Part shown: in pieces, positions 17,318-26,018 of the stretch
How the letters are laid out: each line of letters starts with the position of its first letter
Position numbering within the stretch: the first letter of the stretch is position 1
Origin: Flavobacterium antarcticum DSM 19726
GTDB lineage: Bacteria; Bacteroidota; Bacteroidia; Flavobacteriales; Flavobacteriaceae
NCBI RefSeq assembly: GCF_000419685.1
Contig: NZ_ATTM01000003.1
Coordinates: 310,846-374,845 of the forward strand
Reading direction: 5' to 3'
DNA length: 64,000 nt
The notes under the pieces: model-generated
Told to the model about the DNA's origin: nothing
The model's database searches: none
What the model saw: only the letters and a program-made list of their open reading frames with translations
Position numbers and translations under genes: made by a program

Positions 17318-17926
17318 TTATAAACTTTTTAATTTTAATGATATTTCTTCAATTGATGAACGATAGTATTTTTCTGCATATTTCTGATTTTTAAATAAAC
17401 CAGCCTTAACTATATAATTTCCTACTTCTGATTTAGAATGTGATATACTTTTAAAAAAATCATCCCATTCCTGTTTTAGTTCCTCAAAATCATTACTATT
17501 TTGAGGTAGCAAATCAGGACGCATCCATCCTCTAATAAAATATTTTATAAACTTTAAATATTGCTTATTTTGTTCCGTGTTTAACCGGATAATTTGTTTT
17601 TTTATTAGATATTGATATTCGCTAATTAGTTCAAAATATCTTTCAAAAAGTTTTTCATTAAATATAACAACATCAATATCTGACTCTAATGAGAAATCAG
17701 TGAATTTGTAAGGACTAAAACCAAATTTAGATGAACCAACAATATGCACTTCATAAAATTGTATATCAAAATTATCAGCAATACGTTTTCTAAAATAATA
17801 ATAATCATTTTCACGAGCATCAAAAACTTGAGGGATGCCGTGAAAATAGTTCTTTTGAGTAAAGATTATTTTTTCATCTTCACTTTTTAGTTCCTTTATT
17901 TCATTCTGATATTCTGCTATATTCAC
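17318..17926 (-). CDS. Nucleotidyltransferase-fold protein partnered with DUF262
   Basis: 202 residues. The centre reads HIVGSSKFGFSPYKF followed by ESDIDVVIF: a G64-S65 pair and D83-x-D85, the metal-binding pattern of the polymerase-beta-like nucleotidyltransferase fold, with a longer than usual insertion between the two elements. A positively charged helical region (about 99-135) follows. No antitoxin (HEPN) gene is adjacent; the partner is DUF262, one base downstream. A relaxed promoter (TACTATTTG at 17949-17957 with a TTG 17 bases upstream) lies before it. Function is unknown: it could modify tRNA or protein, make a nucleotide signal, or act as a toxin. Confidence 0.7.
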   Translation of the reverse strand: MNIAEYQNEIKELKSEDEKIIFTQKNYFHGIPQVFDARENDYYYFRKRIADNFDIQFYEVHIVGSSKFGFSPYKFTDFSLESDIDVVIFNEKLFERYFELISEYQYLIKKQIIRLNTEQNKQYLKFIKYFIRGWMRPDLLPQNSNDFEELKQEWDDFFKSISHSKSEVGNYIVKAGLFKNQKYAEKYYRSSIEEISLKLKSL

Positions 17927-18380
17927 GATTTTCTTTTTTGCTTATTGCCAAATAGTATTATCCACAAGTTTATACAACATTTTTCAATATTCATATTACT
18001 TAGTCCAATTTTTTATTATCTAAATGTACCATGTTATCTAGTGGACTTTTAATTTTATAAACCGCAATTATGATTATAGGTAAAACTAAATAACATTTGT
18101 AGATTAACGCTTTCATAAAAATTTCTTTAAAATTAGATCGATAATTATATTTCTACTCTCAAATATATAATTAAAATCCTAACAACTTCCAAAACCACCC
18201 TAAAACCCTCATCCATCATCCTCATCACTTCATCGATGAAGCAAATAACCTGATCGATGAGGCTTTTTAGCTGGGTGACTTTGCTAATTGGGTGGTTGAT
18301 AAAGCAAAAAGCCTAGTTTTGAAACTAAAACTCAACAATATCAAGCTTTTTACTACAACTAATAATTGAAATTTGGAGTT
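17927..18380. other. Gene-free AT-rich stretch ending in a palindrome-rich segment
   Basis: 454 bases between recO and the nucleotidyltransferase gene. The first 250 bases are plain AT-rich sequence containing the probable promoter of the nucleotidyltransferase gene. The last 190 are more GC-rich and carry the nested inverted repeats described at 18193-18313. On the minus strand part of it reads as about 50 codons without a usable start, a possible gene remnant. Confidence 0.6.
18193..18313. repeat. Nested inverted repeats, possible structured RNA or relic
   Basis: Perfect complementary pairs: AACCACCC (18193-18200) with GGGTGGTT (18290-18297); CCTCATC (18220-18226) with GATGAGG (18256-18262); the palindrome CTTCATCGATGAAG (18228-18241); and GGCTTTTT (18261-18268) with AAAAAGCC (18306-18313). 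The second and fourth pairs share bases, so they cannot form together. Confidence 0.6.
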
Positions 18381-19094
18381 CTACGAAAAAACCTCTACCA
18401 AGACTTCCAAGGATTTTGGCTTTCTGAAACCGTCTAAATGCAAGGCATAATAGTCAATAATTACAGTAAGTAGTTCTTGTCGTTCTTTTGAATTGAATAA
18501 AATTGCAGCAGAATCAAAACGCAATTCAAGTAGTTTTTTAAGTAAAAAAGAATTTGATTTATTCAAGCAAGTAACCGTTTCAAAGGGAATAAAAACGCCT
18601 TCACGCATTTCGAAAAAATCAAAATTCGGGTTAGAATCCTCTGGATAAAAACCCAGAAACTTTGTAGATTCCATTAGTAAAATCAGGTGAAAATTTGAAA
18701 TTTGATCATTGGTATCCAGCCACATAAAAGCCGTTTCTAGAAAGGAGAAAAAATCAGGATTAGCTTCTTCTTCGTGAATGGAATGGTGCAACATTTCCGA
18801 CAAAAACATCACGATGGTGCTTTTAAAAATATCTGTTGGAATCGATGAATACGGCTGACTGATTTTTATTTCTTTGAAATTTTCAAGCGTGCCTTTGTTT
18901 TTGTGAACCGCTTCAATTTCTAACAATGTCAAAGGTTGAAAATAAGCAATTTTCTGATTGTTTTTTTTTCCTGAAAAAGCATCGCGGACAAAATAAGATT
19001 TCAGTCCGTCAGAAAGCGTAAAGCATTTGACAATCAAACTCTTTTCGTTAAATTTTAGTGCCGATAAAACGATTGCTTTGGTTTTTACTATCAT
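18381..19094 (-). CDS. recO: DNA repair protein RecO
   Basis: 237 residues, normal length. RecO works with RecR and RecF to load RecA on SSB-coated gaps and anneals strands. The N-terminal OB-fold begins with the family pattern KTKAIVLSALKFNEKSLIVKC and continues with RDAFSGKKN; the C-terminal helical domain lacks the zinc-finger cysteines of some RecO proteins. The downstream neighbour is the accessory island; upstream is porZ on the same strand, 150 bases away. Confidence 0.93.
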   Translation of the reverse strand: MIVKTKAIVLSALKFNEKSLIVKCFTLSDGLKSYFVRDAFSGKKNNQKIAYFQPLTLLEIEAVHKNKGTLENFKEIKISQPYSSIPTDIFKSTIVMFLSEMLHHSIHEEEANPDFFSFLETAFMWLDTNDQISNFHLILLMESTKFLGFYPEDSNPNFDFFEMREGVFIPFETVTCLNKSNSFLLKKLLELRFDSAAILFNSKERQELLTVIIDYYALHLDGFRKPKSLEVLVEVFS

Positions 19095-19190
19095 CAGAAT
19101 TTGGAATCCGCGTTATACAACACCTCTAAAAGAGTGGTAATTGGAATTTAGTATTTTCAGTTTAACCACAAATTTAAAGGATGTCTTTTT

Positions 19191-19210
19191 GGGATTTGGG
19201 ATTTGGGATT
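19191..19210. repeat. Short tandem repeat, unit GGGATTT x about 3
   Basis: Nearly three perfect 7-base units in the recO-porZ gap. No function apparent. Confidence 0.85.
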
Positions 19211-19247
19211 AAAAAATTGATTTGATTTTGACTTTAAAATTAAAAAT

Positions 19248-21551
19248 TTACCGTACAACCATTACTTTTTTGACGGTAGTTTCAATACCGTCATCGGCAG
19301 AAATAAAAATCATATAGACGCCGGAAGCGACTTTGTATTTGCCAAAAGCGGTAGTATCCCACTCAATTGTTCCTCCTTGCGAAACCACTTCATGAACCAG
19401 ATTTCCAGAAATATCCGTGATTTTAATATTGGCTTTATCTAAAAGTCCTGTGATTTTTACCGTTCCTGCAAAACCCGGACGAACCGGATTTGGATAAACA
19501 ATTACGTTCGCTAAATTATCATTTCCGTCTGTTGAAATTCCTTTGTAAACAACGATTCCTTGTGGTGTTGCAAAGAAAACTTCTCCAGTAATGGGATTAA
19601 TATCAATGTCGTTTATACTATTTGAAGGAAGAGGAGAATTGTCAATCGTAAAACGTTGCAAGGTTTTTTGTCCGTCCGATGAAAATTGAAAAACACCTGA
19701 ATTTGCAGTTCCAATCCATTTATTATTTGCACCATCAACTACAATATCAGTTATAAATTGTTGGTACAGCAATTCTTGTGCAACATTATCTTCCAAAATA
19801 ATGATTGGATTAGCCGACATTTGTCCTTCCGAATTGTAACGGTCAATACTTGATAAAACGCGTAATCCTTTATTAGTTCCTATCCACAACTGGTTTCTAT
19901 TGTCAATCGCTATGGTACGAACATCCGGAGAAGGTAAATTTCCGTTGTCACTTCCTTCTGTTATTACTTTTAGAATTCCGCCATTTTCATTGTATGCAAT
20001 AACACCTCTTCTGGAAGCAGCCCATTTCGTGTTATTTTTATCAATAACGAGTGCTCCAAAATTTGTCAGTTCAGGAAGAACAGATTCAAAATTCACGCTT
20101 TGCCACTGTCCGTTTGCTTTCAAAACCTTGAGTGCTTTCTCTACTAAATTATTTGTAATCCATAGGTTTCCAGCCTTGTCAAATACGGGATTACTAATTC
20201 TGATGTCATTGGGATTATTTGCAATTTCAATATTTTCTATTCCGTTTGGAGCCGTATTTGTTGGCGTGAATAGAAATGTAGGAATATCGTTTTCTAACTT
20301 CAACAATCCAGAGAAAAAAGAAGCGATGTACACTTCATTTGTGTTTTTTGGGTTTATCGTAATACTATTTAACGCTTTGGCACCCAAAACTTCTGAAGCA
20401 GGAATGTTTAACCACTGTTTGTCAACTAATTTTGAAATACCATATAATGCGGGACCTCCAAAATCATCATAAGCATACGGATTGTAACTTCCGTCATAAC
20501 CTCCAAAAACAACCCATAAATTTTCAGTAGAAGCATTAATCGAAAACGAAGAATTCCGCAAAGGTCCATCTGGCAATAGATACGTGAAATCTATTGCTCC
20601 ATTAATTGGCGTTGTAATTACACCATTCTCTTTCGTTCCAATGTATGCATTTGTTCCTAAAATAGTGGCACAAGTAAACCTGGGCAAAATAGGTTGCAGC
20701 AATTGCCCATCCGTTACGGTAAAAATAGGAGCTAATTGAGCATTATAAAACGTTACTTTATTGGGAAATGTTACTGCTAGTTTGTCTTCCATAGAATGTA
20801 AATCAACGGACGACTGTGGAAATTGAATAAACGGTTGAAAGTTAGCACCGTTAAATCGGTTTAAATTTCCGTTCGAATTCATAGCTACTAATTCCGTTCC
20901 AACTTGAGCAATTCCGTTCCAGTTTCCTGTATTTACTTCCTGCCATTCGGAGAAATTAATCAGGTTTTCACTTGAAAGATTGGCTTTCCGAATTCCGTTA
21001 AACGTACAAGAGGCATAAATAAATCCATTTAAAATTGCCGTTTGATTGACGCGAATTTCATCGCCATTGTTTCCAATAAAATAGGTATCGCCAAAAAGTA
21101 ACGTAGAAAGATTAAACTGCACAATCCCGAAATCACACGACAAATAAGCAATTCCTTCGTACTCTGCGAAATGGTTGATTTTTTTTAAATTTGGCGGAAG
21201 CTGTTTATTAATGATATCGACGACTTTTTTTATTGTTCCATCGGCCTCATTGACCACAATTAAAAGCCCATTTTCGTAACCAATTAGTGTTCTGTTGAAA
21301 GTTGGACTGTGATAAATTGTTGAAATCGTTTGACCCGAAAGTCCATCAATTGTATTGGTGGTTTCTATCTCATTTGTCGCGTCACTTTTTGAAAACAAAG
21401 CATTTTCAGAAGCAGCAAAAAATTTGGTTGGCGACTGCGAAACAGCCTTAATATCGTTGTAGGAGAAATAGCCTTTCCAAGGTTGGTTTTTTTGGCCAAA
21501 ACCCATTGGAATCATTAAAATAGAAAGTAAGGCTAAGAAAAAGTATTTCAT
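19248..21551 (-). CDS. porZ: PorZ-like T9SS attachment-complex protein (two propellers plus C-terminal domain)
   Basis: About 767 residues from the ATG at 21551 (MKYFFLALLSI..., a signal peptide). The frame runs upstream to a TTG at 21560, but a TATATTTG box at 21571-21578 makes the ATG more plausible. The body shows two-component-regulator-type propeller repeats (DGLSGQTISTIY, SPDVRTIAIDNRNQLWIGTN, SNSINDIDINPITGEVFF), and the end is a type-A-like sorting domain (VYPNPVRPGF ... VYMIFISADDG ... KVMVVR). Two propellers plus a CTD at this length match PorZ, which delivers anionic lipopolysaccharide to the type IX sortase in Porphyromonas. The PorZ assignment comes from architecture and should be read as probable. 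Confidence 0.78.
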   Translation of the reverse strand: MKYFFLALLSILMIPMGFGQKNQPWKGYFSYNDIKAVSQSPTKFFAASENALFSKSDATNEIETTNTIDGLSGQTISTIYHSPTFNRTLIGYENGLLIVVNEADGTIKKVVDIINKQLPPNLKKINHFAEYEGIAYLSCDFGIVQFNLSTLLFGDTYFIGNNGDEIRVNQTAILNGFIYASCTFNGIRKANLSSENLINFSEWQEVNTGNWNGIAQVGTELVAMNSNGNLNRFNGANFQPFIQFPQSSVDLHSMEDKLAVTFPNKVTFYNAQLAPIFTVTDGQLLQPILPRFTCATILGTNAYIGTKENGVITTPINGAIDFTYLLPDGPLRNSSFSINASTENLWVVFGGYDGSYNPYAYDDFGGPALYGISKLVDKQWLNIPASEVLGAKALNSITINPKNTNEVYIASFFSGLLKLENDIPTFLFTPTNTAPNGIENIEIANNPNDIRISNPVFDKAGNLWITNNLVEKALKVLKANGQWQSVNFESVLPELTNFGALVIDKNNTKWAASRRGVIAYNENGGILKVITEGSDNGNLPSPDVRTIAIDNRNQLWIGTNKGLRVLSSIDRYNSEGQMSANPIIILEDNVAQELLYQQFITDIVVDGANNKWIGTANSGVFQFSSDGQKTLQRFTIDNSPLPSNSINDIDINPITGEVFFATPQGIVVYKGISTDGNDNLANVIVYPNPVRPGFAGTVKITGLLDKANIKITDISGNLVHEVVSQGGTIEWDTTAFGKYKVASGVYMIFISADDGIETTVKKVMVVR

Positions 21552-21570
21552 CCGATACAAATTAGAGTTG

Positions 21571-21578
21571 CAAATATA
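21571..21578 (-). promoter_or_regulatory. -7 box TATATTTG of the porZ-like gene
   Basis: Exact TAnnTTTG match about 20 bases before the ATG at 21551. It places the TTG at 21560 only about 10 bases from the box, favouring the ATG. Confidence 0.6.
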
Positions 21579-21650
21579 CTACAAACGAAATTGTTGGGCT
21601 TTTAATTATATTTTGAAAAATAATTATTACACCACTTTAATTTTAAACAA

Positions 21651-21688
21651 AAAAAGACCGAATCTGAAAGTTCAAATTCGGTCTTTTT
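21651..21688 (-). terminator. Rho-independent terminator of gdhA
   Basis: Perfect 13-bp stem AAAAAGACCGAAT / ATTCGGTCTTTTT with a 12-base loop, 17 bases beyond the gdhA stop. Confidence 0.88.
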
Positions 21689-21705
21689 AAAATATAAGAT
21701 AGGTA

Positions 21706-23049
21706 TTAAACCGCTCCTTGCGCTAACATTGCATCTGCAACTTTAACGAATCCAGCGATGTTTGCTCCTTTAACATAATCAACATGTCCGTTTGCATCAG
21801 AACCATATTTCACACATGATGCGTGAATGTCTAACATAATACGTTTTAGTTTTTCGTCTACTTCTTCGCTAGTCCAACCCATACGTAGTGAGTTTTGAGA
21901 CATTTCTAATCCAGAAGTGGCAACACCACCCGCATTAGATGCTTTTCCAGGTGCGAATAAAATTTTAGCTTTTTGAAAAACAGTAACTGCTTCTGGAATA
22001 CAAGGCATGTTTGCTCCTTCAGAAACACACATACATCCGTTGTCAATTAACATTTGAGCTTCCGCTTCGTTCATCTCATTTTGAGTTGCACAAGGTAATG
22101 CTACATCAGCTTTCACTTCCCAAGGACGTTTTTCAGCTACGAATTTAGCATTCGGATATTTAGTAATATATTCACTAATACGACCGTAGTTTACGTTTTT
22201 GATTTCTTGAACGAACGCTAATTTCTCAGCATCAATTCCGTCAGCATCATAAATGTATCCACTTGAATCCGACATAGTAACTACTTTTCCTCCTAGTTCA
22301 GTTGCTTTTTGAGCAGCAAATTGCGCTACGTTTCCTGAACCAGAAACTACAATCGTTTTACCTTTAATAGTATCGCCTTTCGTTTTCAACATGCTTTCAG
22401 CAAAGTATACGTTTCCGTAACCAGTTGCCTCAGGACGCATTCTTGATCCACCAAATGAAGGTCCTTTTCCAGTTAATACACCAGTAAATTCGTTTTGAAT
22501 TCTTTTGTATTGACCGTACATGTAACCTACTTCTCTAGCTCCAACTCCAATATCTCCAGCTGGGATATCAAGGTTTGGTCCGATATGACGGTATAATTCT
22601 GTCATCATAGATTGACAAAATCTCATAATTTCATTATCTGATTTTCCTTTTGGATCAAAGTCCGCTCCACCTTTTCCTCCACCCATTGGCAAAGTAGTTA
22701 AACTGTTTTTGAACGTTTGCTCAAAAGCAAGGAATTTTAAAATACTTAAATTTACAGATGGATGGAAACGAATTCCTCCTTTGTAAGGTCCGATTGCAGA
22801 GTTCATCTGAATTCTGTAAGCACGGTTTACTTGAATAGTACCAGCATCATCAACCCACACAACGCGGAAAGTGATGATACGTTCAGCCTCAACCATACGC
22901 TCTAAAAGCATCTTGTTTTGATACTTTTTGTTTTCTTCAATAAACGGAATTACAGTCTCAGCAACTTCGTGAACTGCTTGTAAAAATTCTGGCTCGTTAG
23001 GGTTTCTTTTTTCAACCGCTTCAACAAATGACTTAATACTTTGTGACAT
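21706..23049 (-). CDS. gdhA: Glutamate dehydrogenase (hexameric, probably NADP-specific)
   Basis: 447 residues, the length of the small hexameric GDH. It interconverts 2-oxoglutarate plus ammonium and glutamate. The catalytic lysine lies in PMGGGKGGADFDPKG, the substrate region includes YKGGIRFHP and DIPAGDIGVGAREVGYM, and the nucleotide-binding turn is VVSGSGNVAQFAAQKA. The close resemblance to the E. coli GdhA type favours NADP and ammonium assimilation. It stands alone, with its own -7 box (23097-23104) and a strong terminator. Confidence 0.97.
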   Translation of the reverse strand: MSQSIKSFVEAVEKRNPNEPEFLQAVHEVAETVIPFIEENKKYQNKMLLERMVEAERIITFRVVWVDDAGTIQVNRAYRIQMNSAIGPYKGGIRFHPSVNLSILKFLAFEQTFKNSLTTLPMGGGKGGADFDPKGKSDNEIMRFCQSMMTELYRHIGPNLDIPAGDIGVGAREVGYMYGQYKRIQNEFTGVLTGKGPSFGGSRMRPEATGYGNVYFAESMLKTKGDTIKGKTIVVSGSGNVAQFAAQKATELGGKVVTMSDSSGYIYDADGIDAEKLAFVQEIKNVNYGRISEYITKYPNAKFVAEKRPWEVKADVALPCATQNEMNEAEAQMLIDNGCMCVSEGANMPCIPEAVTVFQKAKILFAPGKASNAGGVATSGLEMSQNSLRMGWTSEEVDEKLKRIMLDIHASCVKYGSDANGHVDYVKGANIAGFVKVADAMLAQGAV

Positions 23050-23096
23050 GATTTTTAGATTATTAACGTTTAAGAAAACGTTTTCGTTTTAAAGCG

Positions 23097-23104
23097 CAAA
23101 GATA
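23097..23104 (-). promoter_or_regulatory. -7 box TATCTTTG of gdhA
   Basis: Exact TAnnTTTG match 47 bases before the gdhA start; the leader between contains the palindrome AAAACGTTTT. Confidence 0.55.
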
Positions 23105-23265
23105 CTTTAAATTAAGATACTTTAATACATAATTTTAGAATGTTATTTACTAACCACAGGCAATAAAAGCGGTTTTTAGCTGTTAGACAATAACAACTAT
23201 TGACATGTTTTATATCTAAAAGTTTATAGTTTAACGATAATTTATATATTTAGGACCTAAAACCG

Positions 23266-23273
23266 TATATTTG
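23266..23273 (+). promoter_or_regulatory. -7 box TATATTTG of the barrel protein gene
   Basis: Exact TAnnTTTG match. The TTG within it would be the first codon of the longest open frame, which cannot be a start if this is the promoter; translation must begin at the ATG at 23298. Confidence 0.65.
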
Positions 23274-23297
23274 CCTTTTTATAAAAATAAATTAACT

Positions 23298-24044
23298 ATG
23301 TCCCAGAAAAGTTTATTTCTAATTTTACTTTCTTTTTCTTTCGCTTTTGCACATGCACAATATGGCAGAACCTACCAAGAAATCGGTGTAATGGCGGGTC
23401 CTGTATTTTTTCAGGGTGACTTTGGAGAACGTCGTGATTTAGACAATACAATTAAAAACGTTGGTTTTTCTGCCACTTTCGTATACTTTTTATCTTTGAA
23501 CGTGGATCGTTCAAGTTTCGCTGAAAATTTTAAAGTGCGTTTTGATGTTACAGGAATGACCGTGAATTTACAACATTATGGTCCTTCTGCTTATTCAGAT
23601 ACGAATTTTGGCAAAAAACTTAGAGCCATGCGAAGTGATGTGAAAGTGGGAAGCATTGGAACCCAAGTGGAATATTACCCATGGAAAACCGATGATTACA
23701 GTCAGTCAACATGGAGTCCTTACATTGCAGCAGGAGCACAATATAATTCGTATTCAGCTGAAGCCTATTCGTACTTAGGGAATATTGGGAATGCAAATAC
23801 AGTTCCTAACAAATATGTAGAAGGTTTTAAAAGTACAAGCGGATCCGCTTTTTCAGCAACCGGAAGTATGGGTGTACGATACCGTTTGAATGATTATAAT
23901 TATATTCTTCTAGAAGGTCAGTTGAAATATTACTTTTCAGATTGGATTGAAGGAATGAATCCTGATCCTAAAATTTACAAGGAGAATAAAAACAACGATT
24001 TTTCAGGCACTTTAAATATCGGTTACGTTTACTATTTCAATTAA
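23298..24044 (+). CDS. Predicted outer-membrane beta-barrel protein (DUF6089-like)
   Basis: 248 residues from the ATG at 23298, giving a clean signal peptide (KSLFLILLSFSFAFAHAQ). The mature protein alternates hydrophobic and polar residues in strands, with many aromatic residues, and ends NIGYVYYFN, consistent with a small outer-membrane barrel. It resembles the DUF6089/THC0290_0291-type proteins common in Flavobacteriia, which have no assigned function. The frame extends upstream only through a TTG that is part of the -7 box. It is convergent with the olsF-like gene, 32 bases away. Confidence 0.8.
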   Translation: MSQKSLFLILLSFSFAFAHAQYGRTYQEIGVMAGPVFFQGDFGERRDLDNTIKNVGFSATFVYFLSLNVDRSSFAENFKVRFDVTGMTVNLQHYGPSAYSDTNFGKKLRAMRSDVKVGSIGTQVEYYPWKTDDYSQSTWSPYIAAGAQYNSYSAEAYSYLGNIGNANTVPNKYVEGFKSTSGSAFSATGSMGVRYRLNDYNYILLEGQLKYYFSDWIEGMNPDPKIYKENKNNDFSGTLNIGYVYYFN

Positions 24045-24076
24045 TTTGAAGTGATCACTTTCCGATTTCCTTAGAA

Positions 24077-25879
24077 TTAATGCTCTTTTTCTGCTAATTT
24101 TCGCTCTAATTCCGCTTGAAATTCTTCCATAACAGGTTTCATTGTACTTTCAGGAATATCGGCAATCCGGATATACATCAGTCCATCCACTGCATTATTG
24201 AATAATGGATCAACATTAAAAGCTACTACTTTCGCGTTCTGCTTGATGTACTTTTTAATCAGAACAGGCAACCTTAAGTTTCCAGGTTCCAATTCGTCGA
24301 TGATTTTATCAAATTTATTCAAGTCAGATTCTGCTTCATCAAAAATGAAATCTTTATCCGCGTCTTTTAATTTGACCTTGTAATCTTTCTTTGGATTGAT
24401 ATATTGGGCAACATACGGATCGTAATAATTCGATTTCATAAATTCAATCATCAACGATTTTGAGAAATCTGAAAATTGATTACTAATACTTACCCCGCCA
24501 ATCAAGTATTTGTGTTCGGGATAACGCAAAGTAGTATGCATAATTCCTTTCCACAATAAAAATAATGGCATTGGTTTTTGTTGGTATTCTTTAATAACAA
24601 ATGCACGTCCCATTTCAATGGATTTATGCATCATGTCAAACAACTCGGGCTCAAAGCGGAAAAGTTCTTGTAAATAAAACCCTTCAATTCCATATTTTGG
24701 AAAGATTTCTGATCCCAATCCCATTCTGTAAGCGCCTGCAATTTTTTCTGCATCATGATCCCACAAGAACATGTGGTGGTAATATTTGTCAAATTTATCG
24801 ACATCTATAGACTCGTTCGTTCCTTCGCCCACTTCTCTAAAAGTGATTTCTCGAAGACGACCTAATTCATGTAAAATAGTTGGAATTTCACTTGCTTCAG
24901 CAAAAAAAACTTCATAATTCTTACTCTGTAAAAGTCGGGCATCAGCTTCTCTTAATTTATTTACCTCCGCTACAATTTTATCGTGATGTGCAGCAACAGC
25001 AATTTCTTTTGACTTTTTAGGAAGTTTCAAGGTTGGCGTTTGTAATAACTTACTTTCCTTTTCATAAGGATTGGCCAACATGTAGGTCTTCTTTCGAAGA
25101 AATTCTCGATAATCTTCTAAGGTAGTATGCTCATTTTGTTCGGCAACCGAAATAGGTTTTCCAATTCGAACTTGAATTCTTCTAGACTTTTGTGTCAATA
25201 ACTCTGACGGTAGTTTTGCCGTTCTAAATGTTGGCCCTAATTTAGAAAACCAATAAAAGAACCAACTGTTTTTTGCGTGAAAATAAATGGGAACTACAGG
25301 TACTTGTGCTTTCCGAATTACCTTAATAGCTCCGTCTTCCCAAGCTTTATCAACAACTAATTTCCCGTCTTTATAGGTGGACACCTCTCCTGCAGGAAAC
25401 ATTCCCAACGGTTTTCCGTCACTCAGATGACGTAAAGTTTCCTTAATTCCCACCACGCTAGACTTGGCGTCCTTGTGATTTTCAAAAGGATTAACTGGCA
25501 TGATATACGGTTTTAACGGGTCAATTCTATGCAGTAGAAAGTTGGCGATAATTTTGAAATTAGGCTCGCGTTCTAACATCAATTTCAATAATAATATACC
25601 ATCAATTCCTCCCAATGGATGATTGGAAATAGTAATGTAAGCACCCTCTTTTGGTAGTCGTTTTAAATCTTCTTCAGGGATTTCAAACTTTATTTTTAAC
25701 TCGTCCAAAATGGCATTCAAAAACTCAACATCTGATAAATGCTTATTCCGATCGTACATATCGTTAAGGTCGGAAATTTTAAGAATTTTCATCAGTAACC
25801 AACCTGAAAAATTTCCTAAAATCCCATATTTATCAGTGTTAATTGCTTTGGAAATTTCCTTTGCAGTTACTAAGCCCAT
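24077..25879 (-). CDS. olsF: Bifunctional ornithine lipid synthase OlsF-like (PlsC plus N-acyltransferase)
   Basis: 600 residues from the ATG at 25879 (MGLVTAKEIS). The N-terminal half is a PlsC-type acyltransferase with SNHPLGGID (the H-x4-D catalytic motif, about residue 85) and FPAGEVS (the second acceptor motif). The C-terminal half is a GNAT-like OlsB-type N-acyltransferase (FREVGEGTNES, YLQELFRFEP, MGRAFVIKEYQ). This fusion order matches OlsF, shown in Serratia and Flavobacterium johnsoniae to make ornithine lipids from ornithine with two acyl groups. The frame extends 32 codons further upstream, but a TATCTTTG box at 25906-25913 supports the shorter form. Substrate is inferred from architecture. 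Confidence 0.82.
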   Translation of the reverse strand: MGLVTAKEISKAINTDKYGILGNFSGWLLMKILKISDLNDMYDRNKHLSDVEFLNAILDELKIKFEIPEEDLKRLPKEGAYITISNHPLGGIDGILLLKLMLEREPNFKIIANFLLHRIDPLKPYIMPVNPFENHKDAKSSVVGIKETLRHLSDGKPLGMFPAGEVSTYKDGKLVVDKAWEDGAIKVIRKAQVPVVPIYFHAKNSWFFYWFSKLGPTFRTAKLPSELLTQKSRRIQVRIGKPISVAEQNEHTTLEDYREFLRKKTYMLANPYEKESKLLQTPTLKLPKKSKEIAVAAHHDKIVAEVNKLREADARLLQSKNYEVFFAEASEIPTILHELGRLREITFREVGEGTNESIDVDKFDKYYHHMFLWDHDAEKIAGAYRMGLGSEIFPKYGIEGFYLQELFRFEPELFDMMHKSIEMGRAFVIKEYQQKPMPLFLLWKGIMHTTLRYPEHKYLIGGVSISNQFSDFSKSLMIEFMKSNYYDPYVAQYINPKKDYKVKLKDADKDFIFDEAESDLNKFDKIIDELEPGNLRLPVLIKKYIKQNAKVVAFNVDPLFNNAVDGLMYIRIADIPESTMKPVMEEFQAELERKLAEKEH

Positions 25880-25905
25880 TCGTTTTGTTTTATATTGGAG
25901 GAAAA

Positions 25906-25913
25906 CAAAGATA
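25906..25913 (-). promoter_or_regulatory. -7 box TATCTTTG of olsF-like gene
   Basis: Exact TAnnTTTG match 26 bases before the preferred ATG at 25879 and inside the longer open frame, so it decides the start. Confidence 0.6.
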
Positions 25914-25986
25914 GCAAAACTACTCATTAAATAACACCTCTGTTTACAAACATTCGCTGATTTTAGAATAATCAATCCTTTTTATT

Positions 25987-25994
25987 TACTTTTG
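25987..25994 (+). promoter_or_regulatory. -7 box TACTTTTG of xth
   Basis: Exact TAnnTTTG match 24 bases before the xth ATG. Confidence 0.6.
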
Positions 25995-26018
25995 AATGAC
26001 TTAAAAATTTGACCAAAA

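Noticed and set aside
17318..17926. MNT-HEPN toxin-antitoxin pair
   Set aside because: The nucleotidyltransferase is longer than a minimal MNT antitoxin and no HEPN gene is adjacent.
18150..18313. Short minus-strand frame of about 50 codons in the recO flank
   Set aside because: No start codon in a sensible place and overlapping palindromes explain the sequence equally well; kept only as a possible relic.
19900..20472. 190-codon open frame antisense to the porZ-like gene
   Set aside because: It mirrors a repeat-rich propeller region; no homology or start context.
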